Shown one piece after another: positions 9,466 to 18,562 of a DNA stretch of 36,678 nt (within the stretch, counting starts at the first letter, position 1; every line of letters starts with the position of its first letter). Both the position numbers and the translations under genes were made by a program. Origin of the DNA: Desulfobulbaceae bacterium (GTDB taxonomy: Bacteria; Desulfobacterota; Desulfobulbia; Desulfobulbales; Desulfobulbaceae). The stretch spans positions 1 through 36,678 of the forward strand of contig JAABPV010000027.1 of assembly GCA_011391865.1 (NCBI GenBank), read 5' to 3'. The notes under the pieces were generated by a model. The model had not been told where the DNA came from and ran no database searches. It was given only the letters and a program-made list of their open reading frames with translations.

Positions 9466-11426
9466 GGCGGATCAACAAGCGGCGGAGCCGGGCCGCAGAG
9501 GACGCCGAGCTGAAGGATGACGACGGCAAAACAAGAATCAGCCGGGTTAACGAAGGCGAGCTGGACTTCTACCACCGCCGGGCCATGCGCTCATCAGCGG
9601 TGCTGCTCTTCTTTTTCGCCGTCATTGTCGCCCGGCTCTGGCACCTTCAGATTCAGCAGGGCGAGGAGTACGTCAGGCTCGCTCAGAACAATCGGGTGCG
9701 CTCGCTCGACATCGCCGCGCCTAGGGGCAATATTATTGACCGGAAGGGTCGGGAGATCGTCACCAACCGCCCGGCCTTCAACGTGGTCTGGATCCGCGAA
9801 GGCAACCGTATTGACGAGGAGCTGATCAAAAAAGCAGCCGTCATTCTGGAGCTGGACATCACCGAGCTGCTGGGCCGCATCCGCAAGATGGCGGGCACGC
9901 CGGGCCACATCCCTGTCCGGCTGGCGGAGAATCTGACGTGGGACAAGGTCGCCCTGATTGAAAATAACCGCATGGAGCTGCCCGGCATCAAAATTGAGGT
10001 GGTCTCGCAGCGGGTCTATCATTACGGCAACCTAGCTTCCCACATGATTGGATATCTCGGCGAAATCAGCAAGGAGGATCTGAAGGCGGCGGAGCCTGAC
10101 TTCTATCGTCCAAGCGACATGATTGGCAAGATGGGCCTTGAGCGGCTGCGGGAAAGGGATCTGCGCGGCGAGAAGGGACGACAGTACATGGAGGTCAACG
10201 CCCTTGGCTTTGAGCAGCGCAATCTCAAGGGCTTGGAGCCGCTGCCCGGCAACGACCTCCAGCTGACCATCGACGTGGATCTCCAAGAGGTGGCGGAACG
10301 GATGATGATTGAGTCGGGCTACGCCGGAGCGGCGGTGGCGGTGGAGGTCAACACCGGACGGATACTGATGATCGCCAGCGCGCCGGTGCTGGATTTGAGC
10401 AAATTCATCGGCGGCATTTCCACCAAAAACTGGAAGGAGATGCTCGACAATCCCCGGCATCCGCTGATCAACAAAACCGTGCAGGGGCAGTATCCGCCTG
10501 CCTCGACCTACAAGATTGTGACCGCTCTGGCCGCCTTGGCCGAAGGCATCGTCAATCCCGACAGCACGGTCTTCTGCCCCGGCTCCTACCGTTTCGGCAA
10601 CCGGACCTACCGCTGCTGGAAGAAAAACGGCCACGGCACAGTGAATTTAAAAAGTGCATTGGCGGAGTCCTGCGACGTGTATTTTTACCAAGTGGGCCAG
10701 CGGTTAGGCGTGAACCGCATCGCCAGCTACGCCAGCCATCTCGGCTTGGGCATGAAGACCGGGGTTGAGATAGAGCACGAGAAATCGGGATTGATCCCCA
10801 CTTCTGACTGGAAGCTGAAGCGCTACGGCAAGCCTTGGCAGGACGGCGAAACCCTGTCCATCGCCATCGGCCAAGGCTTCAACTTGGTCACGCCGCTACA
10901 GCTGACCATGATGACTGCCGCCGTGGCCAATGGCGGCAAGCTCTACAAGCCCAGCATCATCGAAATGGTGCGCGACTCAGACGGCCATGTCATCGAGCAG
11001 TTTCAAGTCACAGAACGAGATCATTTCACCGGGCAGGAGCGCAATCTGCGGCTGATCAAGGACAGCTTGGTGGAGGTCGTCCATGGCAAACGGGGCACAG
11101 GCCGCAAGGCGCAGGTGCCGGGCTTCACTGTGGCCGGCAAAACCGGCACCGCGCAGGTAGTGCGGCTCAAGCAGTATAAGCATCTGAAGGAAGAAAACAT
11201 TCCTTACAACTACCGTGATCATGCATGGTTCACCGCCTTCGCCCCGGCGGAGAAGCCGGAAATCGCCGTGACTGTGCTGATCGAGCACGGCCTGCACGGC
11301 GGCGGTGCCGCCGCGCCTATCGCTCAGGCGGTGATGCTGAAATATTTCGCCGACCGTCTGCCGAAAACGGACAAAAACGGTGCCGTGCTGCCGATGCCTC
11401 TCTCTGTCCCGGTCATCGGCGACTGA
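9462..11426 (+). CDS. mrdA: Penicillin-binding protein 2 (peptidoglycan transpeptidase)
   Basis: A 654-residue class B PBP that cross-links peptidoglycan during elongation, acting in the periplasm while anchored by one N-terminal helix (SSAVLLFFFAVIVARLW, about 46-62). The dimerisation region begins RSLDIAAPRGNIIDRKG. Catalytic motifs are visible: serine at S348 in STYK (348-351), the SxN-equivalent S403-C-D405, and K560-TGTAQ. The GTG start at 9462 overlaps the mreD stop. Compared with the usual SSD in PBP2, the second motif here reads SCD. Partner of RodA, encoded next. Confidence 0.95.
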   Translation: MRRINKRRSRAAEDAELKDDDGKTRISRVNEGELDFYHRRAMRSSAVLLFFFAVIVARLWHLQIQQGEEYVRLAQNNRVRSLDIAAPRGNIIDRKGREIVTNRPAFNVVWIREGNRIDEELIKKAAVILELDITELLGRIRKMAGTPGHIPVRLAENLTWDKVALIENNRMELPGIKIEVVSQRVYHYGNLASHMIGYLGEISKEDLKAAEPDFYRPSDMIGKMGLERLRERDLRGEKGRQYMEVNALGFEQRNLKGLEPLPGNDLQLTIDVDLQEVAERMMIESGYAGAAVAVEVNTGRILMIASAPVLDLSKFIGGISTKNWKEMLDNPRHPLINKTVQGQYPPASTYKIVTALAALAEGIVNPDSTVFCPGSYRFGNRTYRCWKKNGHGTVNLKSALAESCDVYFYQVGQRLGVNRIASYASHLGLGMKTGVEIEHEKSGLIPTSDWKLKRYGKPWQDGETLSIAIGQGFNLVTPLQLTMMTAAVANGGKLYKPSIIEMVRDSDGHVIEQFQVTERDHFTGQERNLRLIKDSLVEVVHGKRGTGRKAQVPGFTVAGKTGTAQVVRLKQYKHLKEENIPYNYRDHAWFTAFAPAEKPEIAVTVLIEHGLHGGGAAAPIAQAVMLKYFADRLPKTDKNGAVLPMPLSVPVIGD

Positions 11427-11451
11427 CCTCTTTTTCATTTTCCTGCCGATC

Positions 11452-12564
11452 ATGCTTCGTCTTGACCGCCGTCTCCTGTATAATTTTGACTGGGTGAGCG
11501 TGCTGCTGCTGGCCATGCTTTCCGTGATGTCGCTGGCCAGCCTCTTCAGTGCCACGTGGAACGGCGGTCCGGCACCCTCGCCGCTGTTTTTCAAGCAGCT
11601 GTATTTTTTTCTGTTCGGATACGCCCTGATCCTGATGATCCTCAGTGTTGACTACAACAACTTGAAGCTGCTTGCCTATATCGGCTACGGCGTGGTCTGT
11701 CTGCTGCTGGTCTACACCAAGCTCTTTGTCGAAACTGTGGCCGGCACCCAGCGCTGGATTGACCTCGGCTTTTTCAAGCTCCAGCCCTCTGAGCCGGCCA
11801 AGCTGGTGCTGGTGCTAGTGCTGGCCAGCTGCTACGCCCGAAACGAAACACCGGAGAACGGCTATCAGCTACGCGACCTGCTCCGGCCCGCTGCGCTGAC
11901 CGCCCTTCCTTTCCTGCTGATTGTGATTCAGCCGGATTTGGGCACCGCGCTGATGCTGGCCTTCATTTTCATTTCGATGACTTTGTTCGCCCAGCTACGC
12001 TGGTCAACCTTGGCCACGTTGGGCATCACCGGCCTGATCACAACTGTGCTGGGCTGGAAATACGGCCTCAAACCCTACCAGCGCCGCCGTATTGAGACCT
12101 TTCTCAACCCGGAAGGCGATCCCATGAATCATGGCTACCAGATCAATCAGTCGAAAATCGCCGTGGGCAGCGGCCAGCTTTTCGGCCAAGGCTTCATGGA
12201 AGGCAGCCAAGGCCATCTCAACTTTCTGCCGGAGCGGCACACGGACTTCGCCTTCTCGGTCTGGTGCGAGGAGCTGGGCTTTGTCGGCGCATTTTTTTTC
12301 CTGCTCTGCTTTTTCTGCCTACTGCTCTGGGGTATGAACACCGCCGTGGCCGCCCGCGACAAGTTCGGGGTTTTTCTCGCCTTCGGACTGGTTGTGCTCA
12401 TTTTTTGGCAGGCTGTGATCAACCTCTTCATGATCATGGGCATGCTGCCGGTGGTCGGCATTCCGCTGCCCCTGTTCAGCTATGGCGGCTCCTCGCTGCT
12501 GACCACGCTGACCGCCATCGGCATTTTGATGAACATCCGCATGAGGCGGCATCAGAAACGGTAG
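11452..12564 (+). CDS. rodA: Peptidoglycan glycosyltransferase RodA (SEDS family)
   Basis: A 370-residue polytopic inner-membrane polymerase that extends glycan strands with PBP2. Seen: repeated hydrophobic segments, AGTQRWIDLGFFKLQPSEPAKL in the conserved SEDS loop, the motif LPERHTDFAFSVWCEELG, and the C-terminal PLFSYGGSSLL. An in-frame ATG at 11380 lies inside mrdA; ATG 11452 is chosen because MLRLDRRLLYNFDW is the usual kind of RodA N-terminus. No clear Shine-Dalgarno precedes it, consistent with coupling to mrdA, which ends 25 bp upstream. Confidence 0.94.
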   Translation: MLRLDRRLLYNFDWVSVLLLAMLSVMSLASLFSATWNGGPAPSPLFFKQLYFFLFGYALILMILSVDYNNLKLLAYIGYGVVCLLLVYTKLFVETVAGTQRWIDLGFFKLQPSEPAKLVLVLVLASCYARNETPENGYQLRDLLRPAALTALPFLLIVIQPDLGTALMLAFIFISMTLFAQLRWSTLATLGITGLITTVLGWKYGLKPYQRRRIETFLNPEGDPMNHGYQINQSKIAVGSGQLFGQGFMEGSQGHLNFLPERHTDFAFSVWCEELGFVGAFFFLLCFFCLLLWGMNTAVAARDKFGVFLAFGLVVLIFWQAVINLFMIMGMLPVVGIPLPLFSYGGSSLLTTLTAIGILMNIRMRRHQKR

Positions 12565-12622
12565 TCCGCCTCAATCGACAAGAATCATCGAGACAACCGA
12601 CCACTTTTTCAATGAATCTAAT

Positions 12623-15103
12623 ATGCTGACTGCCCGACTGTCCAGCCAGTTGCTTCCAGCTCTGGCCGTTCTGCTGCTGCTCGCCGCGAATCCTGCGCCG
12701 TCTCCAGCCCAGCAGTCTGCCTCCGGGCCGCCTGCGGTGTCCAATGACGTGGTGCTGGAAAAAACCGTCGCTCTGTTCTCCCAGCTGCCTGGTCTGACTC
12801 CGCAGGAACTCGAATACGGCAGAAATACGGTCCGCAGTCTGGATTACAATGCCCAGCGGGCGGTGCGGCGGCTCTGCGCTCTGCCCGGAGCCAGCTTCGC
12901 GCAGATCAGGCCGCTGCTGGCGGAAATGACAGAAAACAAGCTATCCTTTGAGCAGCTGCTGGCCTTTGAGGAGTGGGCCAGTCTGCGCGGCGCGTCCATG
13001 TCTCAAGCTGCCGCCGCACTGACCGGTCTGCGCGGCATGAACCGGGAGACCCTCAAAACCTTCCGCACGTTCATCAGGATGGCAGGCGGCATGGACGCAG
13101 GGCTGGCACTACGGTTGCTGCCGCAGCTTAAATCCATGGACGAGACAGTGAACTTCGCCGCGCGGAGTTTGTTCGCCGTCAAAGGCATAGAAGTGCGGCA
13201 GGGGCTGGAGAGCTTGACTGTCCTGCAAAAATTCAGCAAAAAGCAGGCTTGGGCCTACTCTTCCTTTGTCGGAGCGCAGGGTATGACTCCAAACGCGGCT
13301 CTTCAGGCACTGCCGCTCTTCCGGCAGATACAGGACACTGACGCTTGGAATATGCAGTTTTTTTTCAAGCGGACCAAGCCGGACATGAACACAGCTTGGT
13401 CTTGGCTGACCCGCTACTTCACCCAGCCTGTGTCTGAGCAGGAGGCGCAGCATTACAGCATGAGCGCGCAAAACCGCAGTGCCTTGGTCGACGCGCTTTA
13501 CCATGCGGGCGAGGAGGTTGTCTGGCGGATCAACAACCTGCACGCTGTGACCAACGAGTATGGAGCTGAATATTCGCAGGGACAGCTGCAAAGCATGGGC
13601 GCAGGCCAGCTCCAGAGCCTTTTTGACAAGCTCTCTTCGCCCACCAGAGCGCGGTATGGCGGGCAGTTCGCCGCCGCCCGGCAGGCCGGGCAGGGCAAAA
13701 TGATCAGCGTTCTCCGGCAAGCGACCACCGCTGACCGCAGCCAAGTGGCTGAAGATCTGACTTCAGCCAACATCTACGCCCTGCTGGCTCAAGGCAGCGA
13801 GCTGTATGACTCCTCGTTCCGGGACATTCTGGTGCCAATCCTGAAGAAGCGGGTCGCGGCGGCGCATCGGGACAATCTTTTGGTCTTTCTTCAGGCCACT
13901 GATCCCAGCAACCTGCTGGTCTCAAACTTCATCGTCAGTCTCGCCCAGAAAGGCAAACTGACCACTTTTTTCCCCACTGACGCAGGCGAGCAGCAGCGCA
14001 TTCTGGAGCTGGTGGCCTCATCGGCCTTCAAGGACGAAGACTCCGTCCTGCTTTTCTCAGCCACGTTCCGCTACCTGCTCACTGTGCTGGAGCCGTCGGC
14101 CCGGCATTTTCTCATTCAAAAAATGGTGGCGGCAGACAGCGGGCAGGGCAGCTTCAGCAAGCTGATCACCGTTATTCTTCAATATTATATTCAAGAATAT
14201 CAGGAACTGCTCAGTCCTGAATCAACAGTGCTGATTCAGCAGACCATCGCCCGCAACGGGGCTGTTGACCTGCGCCGCTATTTAGTCACGCCCTTTACGC
14301 AGTGGAAGGCGGACAACCAGCTTGGCTCACTTTCCATTTTCCATCCTGATGACGACGGGCGCAGTTCCTTTGTCTCCAACGCCCAGACACTGAGCCGCAA
14401 CGGCTACCGGCTGGCGTTGTCCGAGCAGTACACCTTCGCTTCCAACGCAGCAGAGCGGCAGCGGTTTGAAGCCTTGATCGCACGGGCTGGCAACGGCGGC
14501 TTCGCTGCCCTTTTTGAGGCCATGCTCAGAGAGCCGTTTACTGCCGCTTTTGTAAAAAATATCAACGGGATCACCATTCGGCATTCTGTTCATGTCTACG
14601 GTGGCAAGGAGCGGCAGGAGCGGGTCATGCTGCGTTTTCTGCAGGGCGGTGACGAGATGCTCGCCCAGCGCGGCCACTCCTACTGGCGTTCCGAGCAGAT
14701 CGTTGATCCCGTCAAGCAGCTGCTGGAGAGCCAGCAGATTTCGGAACGGGACATGGCCGCCCGGCAGCGTTTTCTTAGCCTCGGTTCCTGCGGCGGGGTA
14801 AAGGTCTACACCAAGCTGACCCGGCTGTTTGACAGCCATGTGGACATCCTTGCCACCATCGGCACAGGCATGGCAATGATCAATGACCCCTACAACTTGC
14901 ATTTTTTTGAAATCATCGCCAAAAATCCATCTGGCATGAGCTGGGAGGAGCTCGCCCGCAAAACCGCCTTCATTTTCTCTGCCGGTCGGGGCCAAGATTA
15001 CCTCCAGCCCGGTTGTCTGACTGCCATCTTGCATAAGATTTTGGATGAAGACATGAAGCGGCATGGGATCAAGCCCAAGCAAGATGCCGATGATTTGTGG
15101 TGA
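12623..15103 (+). CDS. Large secreted protein, helical repeats plus possible caspase-like C-terminal domain
   Basis: I do not recognise this 826-residue protein as a named family. The N-terminus is a plausible Sec signal (hydrophobic run LPALAVLLLLAA, cleavage possible after A29 in PSPA-QQ). Residues about 45-260 are helical and show degenerate repeats of roughly 35 residues with a recurring pattern such as LPGAS..QIRPLLAEM, LRGAS..QAAAALTGL and VGAQGMTPNAALQALP. The middle is alpha-rich. Near the C-terminus RGHSY (H685) is followed 38 residues later by LGSCGG (C723), after a hydrophobic strand-like segment each time. This is the order and spacing of the His/Cys pair of caspase-fold peptidases. 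A second conserved-looking part follows (ATIGTGMAMINDP). It sits 58 bp after rodA and 12 bp before ispE, so it may be transcribed with either. Peptidase function is inference only. Confidence 0.75.
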   Translation: MLTARLSSQLLPALAVLLLLAANPAPSPAQQSASGPPAVSNDVVLEKTVALFSQLPGLTPQELEYGRNTVRSLDYNAQRAVRRLCALPGASFAQIRPLLAEMTENKLSFEQLLAFEEWASLRGASMSQAAAALTGLRGMNRETLKTFRTFIRMAGGMDAGLALRLLPQLKSMDETVNFAARSLFAVKGIEVRQGLESLTVLQKFSKKQAWAYSSFVGAQGMTPNAALQALPLFRQIQDTDAWNMQFFFKRTKPDMNTAWSWLTRYFTQPVSEQEAQHYSMSAQNRSALVDALYHAGEEVVWRINNLHAVTNEYGAEYSQGQLQSMGAGQLQSLFDKLSSPTRARYGGQFAAARQAGQGKMISVLRQATTADRSQVAEDLTSANIYALLAQGSELYDSSFRDILVPILKKRVAAAHRDNLLVFLQATDPSNLLVSNFIVSLAQKGKLTTFFPTDAGEQQRILELVASSAFKDEDSVLLFSATFRYLLTVLEPSARHFLIQKMVAADSGQGSFSKLITVILQYYIQEYQELLSPESTVLIQQTIARNGAVDLRRYLVTPFTQWKADNQLGSLSIFHPDDDGRSSFVSNAQTLSRNGYRLALSEQYTFASNAAERQRFEALIARAGNGGFAALFEAMLREPFTAAFVKNINGITIRHSVHVYGGKERQERVMLRFLQGGDEMLAQRGHSYWRSEQIVDPVKQLLESQQISERDMAARQRFLSLGSCGGVKVYTKLTRLFDSHVDILATIGTGMAMINDPYNLHFFEIIAKNPSGMSWEELARKTAFIFSAGRGQDYLQPGCLTAILHKILDEDMKRHGIKPKQDADDLW

Positions 15104-15115
15104 TAAATTAAAAAG

Positions 15116-16012
15116 ATGTCCATTCTCACGCTCCGCGCTCCGGCCAAGATCAATCTGTATCTGAAGATTCTCGGCAGGCGGCCTGACGACTACCATGAGT
15201 TGGACACGCTCATGCAGAAGGTCGCGCTTTATGACGAGCTGGAGCTGTCGCTGATGGATGAGCCAGGCATCCATCTGTCATGTCTATGTGCTGATCTGCC
15301 GGAAGATGAGGGCAACATCGTTTTCCGGGCCGCTTGGCTGTTTTTAGAGCAAACCGGCAGGGTAGGGCAGGGCGTACGGATCGTTCTGCGCAAGCGCATT
15401 CCGCTGGCCGCTGGCTTGGGCGGCGGCTCCAGCGACGCGGCGGTCGCGCTGCGCGGGTTGAATCAGCTCACCGGCGCAGGCCGCACGGCCGAAGAGCTGG
15501 CTGCAATGGGCCTGCTACTCGGCGCGGACGTGCCCTTTTTTGTTTATGATTATCCCGCGGCGTGGGCGGGCGGCATTGGCGAGCAGTTGGAGCCTGCCGC
15601 GCCGCTGCGCCGTTTCACCGTGCTCTTAGTCAATCCGGGCATCGCGGTTTCGACCAAATGGGCCTACGAAACTTTTTCGCAAACCGCCGGGAGAATTGCA
15701 TTGACAGCGGCAGGGAAAAAGTTTAATCTTTCCAATTTTTCAAACGAATCCGGCCTTCCTCTGCGGCAGCGGGCTTTTTTGCCTGCTGATCTGCGGAACG
15801 ATCTTGAGCTGGTCACAGCGGAAAAACACTGCGTGATCGGCGAACTGAAGGCATGGCTTTTAGCCGCAGGCGCGGCAGGGGCGATGATGTCCGGCTCAGG
15901 CTCGACAGTCTTTGGCCTCTTCGCCGCCGGAACAGAAGCGCAGGCGGAATCCTGTCTGCGGGAATTGCGACAAGAATACGGACAGGCTTATTTGGTCGAT
16001 TCGCTGACCTGA
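15116..16012 (+). CDS. ispE: 4-diphosphocytidyl-2-C-methyl-D-erythritol kinase
   Basis: A 298-residue GHMP kinase of the MEP isoprenoid pathway that phosphorylates CDP-methylerythritol at the 2-hydroxyl. Seen: N-terminal RAPAKINLYLKILGRRPDDYHE, the ATP-binding glycine loop PLAAGLGGGSSDAA near residue 100, and a C-terminal MSGSGSTVFGLF. Length is slightly longer than usual, partly from a tail. ATG 15116 is preceded by AT-rich sequence without a strong Shine-Dalgarno. It is followed by a tRNA-Gln and prs, an order seen in many delta-proteobacterial genomes. Confidence 0.95.
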   Translation: MSILTLRAPAKINLYLKILGRRPDDYHELDTLMQKVALYDELELSLMDEPGIHLSCLCADLPEDEGNIVFRAAWLFLEQTGRVGQGVRIVLRKRIPLAAGLGGGSSDAAVALRGLNQLTGAGRTAEELAAMGLLLGADVPFFVYDYPAAWAGGIGEQLEPAAPLRRFTVLLVNPGIAVSTKWAYETFSQTAGRIALTAAGKKFNLSNFSNESGLPLRQRAFLPADLRNDLELVTAEKHCVIGELKAWLLAAGAAGAMMSGSGSTVFGLFAAGTEAQAESCLRELRQEYGQAYLVDSLT

Positions 16013-16061
16013 AAGCTATGTTGTCTGTAGCAAATTTGCTGCGCAGGAATTGATGCAGAAC

Positions 16062-16136
16062 TGGGGTGTCGTCAAGCGGTAAGACACAAGGTTTTGATCC
16101 TTGCATTCGGGGGTTCGAATCCTCCCGCCCCAGCCA
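16062..16136 (+). tRNA. tRNA-Gln (anticodon TTG)
   Basis: The acceptor stem TGGGGTG pairs with CGCCCCA (one T-G pair). The anticodon stem AAGG/CCTT encloses the loop TTTTGAT, giving anticodon TTG. The T arm GGGGG-TTCGAAT-CCTCC is intact. The discriminator G is followed by an encoded CCA (16134-16136). Confidence 0.96.
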
Positions 16137-16167
16137 TTTTCTGCCAGAACCTATATGAGATTCTGAC

Positions 16168-17109
16168 ATGCCCAACGTAATGAAGGTCTTCACCGGCAAC
16201 GCCAACCCGGAAATCGCGCGGGAAATCTGCAACTATCTCGACATTCCGCTTTCCAGCGCGGAGGTGAAGAAGTTCAGCGACGGCGAGATTTCGGTGGAGA
16301 TCGGCGAGAACGTGCGCGGCACTGATGTTTTTGTCATTCAGCCGACCTGCACGCCGGTTAACGACAACCTGATGGAGCTGCTGATCATGGTTGACGCGCT
16401 GCGCCGGGCCTCGGCGCGGCGGATCACGGCGGTCATGCCTTATTACGGCTATGCCCGGCAGGACCGCAAGACCAAGCCGCGTGTGCCGATCACGGCCAAA
16501 GCGGTGGCGGAAATGCTGATGGCGGTGGGCACACGGCGCGCCCTGTGCATGGATCTCCATGCCGGACAGATTCAGGGATTCTTCAACATCCCGGTGGATC
16601 ATCTTTATTCCGCGCCGGTGATGCTGGAGTACATCCGCAAGAACATTGACGACGACGTGGTCATGGTCTCGCCGGACGCAGGCGGCGTGGAGCGCACCCG
16701 CGCCTTTGCCAAACGCCTCAACGCGGATCTGGCCATCATTGACAAGCGGCGCGAGCGGGCTAACGAGTGCGAGGCGATGAATGTCATCGGCAACGTGGAG
16801 GGCAGAACCGCCATCCTGCTTGATGACATGGTGGACACCGCTGGCACCCTCTGCGGCGCGGCGGCCAAGCTGAAGGAGTGCGGGGCGAAAGAAGTCCACG
16901 CCTGCTGTTCGCACGCCGTGCTGTCCGGCCCGGCCATTGACCGGCTTAACGCCTCGGAAATCAAGTCGCTGGTGGTGACGAACTCCATCCCCATGCGCGA
17001 CAAGACCGAACGCTGCGACCGCATCGTGGTACTGTCCGTGGGCGAGCTGCTGGGCGAGGCGATCAGCCGCATCCATTCCGAAGATTCGGTCAGCTACCTT
17101 TTTGTGTGA
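16168..17109 (+). CDS. prs: Ribose-phosphate pyrophosphokinase
   Basis: A 313-residue cytosolic enzyme that makes PRPP from ribose 5-phosphate and ATP, feeding nucleotide, histidine and NAD synthesis. Seen: [18 protein letters not shown] near residue 35, the PP loop and ATP region [28 protein letters not shown] near 130-147, and the PRPP-binding motif [10 protein letters not shown] near 220. Length is exactly in family range. The start ATG lies 31 bp after the tRNA-Gln, so the tRNA and prs may share a transcript. A strong terminator follows. Confidence 0.97.
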   Translation: MPNVMKVFTGNANPEIAREICNYLDIPLSSAEVKKFSDGEISVEIGENVRGTDVFVIQPTCTPVNDNLMELLIMVDALRRASARRITAVMPYYGYARQDRKTKPRVPITAKAVAEMLMAVGTRRALCMDLHAGQIQGFFNIPVDHLYSAPVMLEYIRKNIDDDVVMVSPDAGGVERTRAFAKRLNADLAIIDKRRERANECEAMNVIGNVEGRTAILLDDMVDTAGTLCGAAAKLKECGAKEVHACCSHAVLSGPAIDRLNASEIKSLVVTNSIPMRDKTERCDRIVVLSVGELLGEAISRIHSEDSVSYLFV

Positions 17110-17135
17110 TATTTCTGAATTCTGCTGAAAAACGT

Positions 17136-17171
17136 CGGCAGGAGCTGATTGCCCGCTCTGCCGCCTTTTTT
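17136..17171 (+). terminator. Intrinsic terminator between prs and rplY
   Basis: CGGCAGGAGC (17136-17145) pairs with GCTCTGCCG (17155-17163) with one bulge, followed after CC by six T residues (17166-17171). It lies 33 nt before the rplY start, so it could also act as an attenuator in the rplY leader. Confidence 0.7.
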
Positions 17172-17203
17172 CTTGATACTTTCTGGATGAAAGGGAGAAC
17201 ATT

Positions 17204-17761
17204 ATGCTGCAAGTGAACATGTCAGCCGCCAAACGGACGGCTTCTGGCAAAGGTGAATGTCGGCGGCTGCGGATGGCCAAGAAGACTCCGGCTGTGGTGT
17301 ACGGCAACGGCCAAGCAGCCCTGCCGATAGAGTTTGATGCGGCAGTTTTGCACAAGAATCTGCTTTTCATTCATCGCCGCAATGCTGTGGTTTCCCTGAA
17401 GATCGAGGGCGACGAGAAGGCCGAGCGGTATGTCATGGTGCAGGAAATCCAGAAAGCACCGACCATCGAGCAGGTGCTGCATGTGGATTTTTTGGAGATT
17501 GAGCTGGACAAGCCGGTGAATCGCTTTGTGCCGCTGCGCCTGACCGGCGTGGCCAAAGGCGTGGAGTTCGGCGGCGAGCTGTCCGTGCTGAAACAAAACA
17601 TCGTGCTGCGCGGCTGCCCGCTCGACATTCCCGACGAGATTGTTGCCGACATCACCGCGCTGGAGAAGGGCGGGGCAGGTCTGACCTGCGCTGACCTCAG
17701 CCTGCCTGCCAAGGTGGAGCTGATGGATGCTCCGTCGCAGGTCTGTGCATTGGTGTTGTAA
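17204..17761 (+). CDS. rplY: 50S ribosomal protein L25 (Ctc/TL5 long form)
   Basis: A 185-residue 5S-rRNA-binding ribosomal protein of the two-domain Ctc/TL5 type. The N-terminal L25 domain shows GKGECRRLR and PAVVYGNGQ, and the C-terminal beta domain begins around residue 100 (VNRFVPLRLTGVAKGVEFGGEL). GGGAGAA lies 7 nt before ATG 17204, a strong ribosome binding site. It is preceded by a terminator and followed by a palindrome and a second terminator, so it is probably a single-gene transcript. Confidence 0.95.
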   Translation: MLQVNMSAAKRTASGKGECRRLRMAKKTPAVVYGNGQAALPIEFDAAVLHKNLLFIHRRNAVVSLKIEGDEKAERYVMVQEIQKAPTIEQVLHVDFLEIELDKPVNRFVPLRLTGVAKGVEFGGELSVLKQNIVLRGCPLDIPDEIVADITALEKGGAGLTCADLSLPAKVELMDAPSQVCALVL

Positions 17762-17770
17762 GCCAAGTTC

Positions 17771-17800
17771 TGTAGGGGCGGTTCGCGAACCGCCCCTACA
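17771..17800. repeat. Perfect 30-bp palindrome (GTAGGGGCG family)
   Basis: Every base of 17771-17800 is self-complementary around the centre TTCGCGAA; the ends are TGTAGGGGCGG and its complement. It lies 9 bp after the rplY stop. A related palindrome with the same GTAGGGGCG outer arms occurs inside the sulfite reductase gene at 31033-31062, suggesting a dispersed REP/MITE-like family. Confidence 0.9.
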
Positions 17801-17809
17801 TCGTTATTG

Positions 17810-17840
17810 AACCGGAAGATTTTCTTCCGGTTTTTTATTT
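17810..17840 (+). terminator. Intrinsic terminator downstream of rplY
   Basis: AACCGGAAG (17810-17818), loop ATTTT, and CTTCCGGTT (17824-17832) form a 9-bp stem continuing into TTTTATTT. It ends 9 nt before the pth start. Confidence 0.8.
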
Positions 17841-17848
17841 ATGGACAC

Positions 17849-18457
17849 ATGACAGACGGATATTTGATCGTCGGCTTGGGCAATCCCGGCCCGGAATACG
17901 AGCTGACCCGGCACAATGCGGGCTTTCTCGCGCTTGATTACCTTGCCGATCAGCACGGCTGGCCGCTGACCAGCGAAAAATGGCAGGGCATCTGCGGCAG
18001 CGGGCGGCTGGGCAGCCAAAAGGTCTTTCTCGTCAAGCCGCAGACCTACATGAACCGCTCCGGCGACTGCGCGGCCCGCTTTGCCGAGTTCCACCGCATC
18101 GGGCCGGAAGGCATTCTTGTCCTGCACGATGATCTTGATCTGCCTGCCGGAAGAATCAAGGTCGCGGCCAAAGGTGGCGCAGGCGGCCACAACGGCATCC
18201 GCTCGCTCATGCAACATCTTGGCACCTCGGATTTCGCCCGCCTGAAAATCGGCATAGGCCGTCCGCCGCGCAACGAGCAGGGCCAAGGAATGCCGGTGGA
18301 CCGCTACGTGCTCTCCGCCTTCAGCAGCGAGGAGCTGGAGCTGTTCAACAGCCGCCTGCCGCTGATCCAGGAGGCGGCGGAGCTGTTCGTCAGCCAAGGC
18401 GTGGAACGCTGCATGAGCCAGATCAATGGCCGGACTGCCGAGCAGCAGCGGCCCTGA
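17849..18457 (+). CDS. pth: Peptidyl-tRNA hydrolase
   Basis: A 202-residue cytosolic enzyme that recycles peptidyl-tRNA dropped from ribosomes. Seen: IVGLGNPGPEYELTRHNAGF at the N-terminus (N and H catalytic region), KPQTYMNRSG, and HDDLDLPAGRIKVAAKGG followed by GHNGIRS. I chose ATG 17849; an in-frame ATG at 17807 would place the terminator hairpin inside the gene. No strong Shine-Dalgarno is visible between the hairpin and the start, and the very short space from the terminator is unusual. Confidence 0.95.
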   Translation: MTDGYLIVGLGNPGPEYELTRHNAGFLALDYLADQHGWPLTSEKWQGICGSGRLGSQKVFLVKPQTYMNRSGDCAARFAEFHRIGPEGILVLHDDLDLPAGRIKVAAKGGAGGHNGIRSLMQHLGTSDFARLKIGIGRPPRNEQGQGMPVDRYVLSAFSSEELELFNSRLPLIQEAAELFVSQGVERCMSQINGRTAEQQRP

Positions 18458-18480
18458 TGCACATCTTCAAATTCCTTGAT

Positions 18481-18509
18481 TTGCCAGAAGTGAAAAAATA
18501 TGTTACTGT
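18481..18509 (+). promoter_or_regulatory. Possible sigma-70 promoter for carD
   Basis: TTGCCA (18481-18486), a 17-nt spacer and TACTGT (18504-18509) lie 53 nt upstream of the carD start, in the short gap after pth. Both boxes are partial matches. Confidence 0.4.
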
Positions 18510-18562
18510 TCTGACCCTGAGCAGTTGAATGTGTCTGCACAATGCGGTCAGCCGGAGGCATC

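Noticed and set aside
16072-17370. 432-codon minus-strand open frame
   Set aside because: It is the antisense shadow of prs and the tRNA-Gln in GC-rich DNA.
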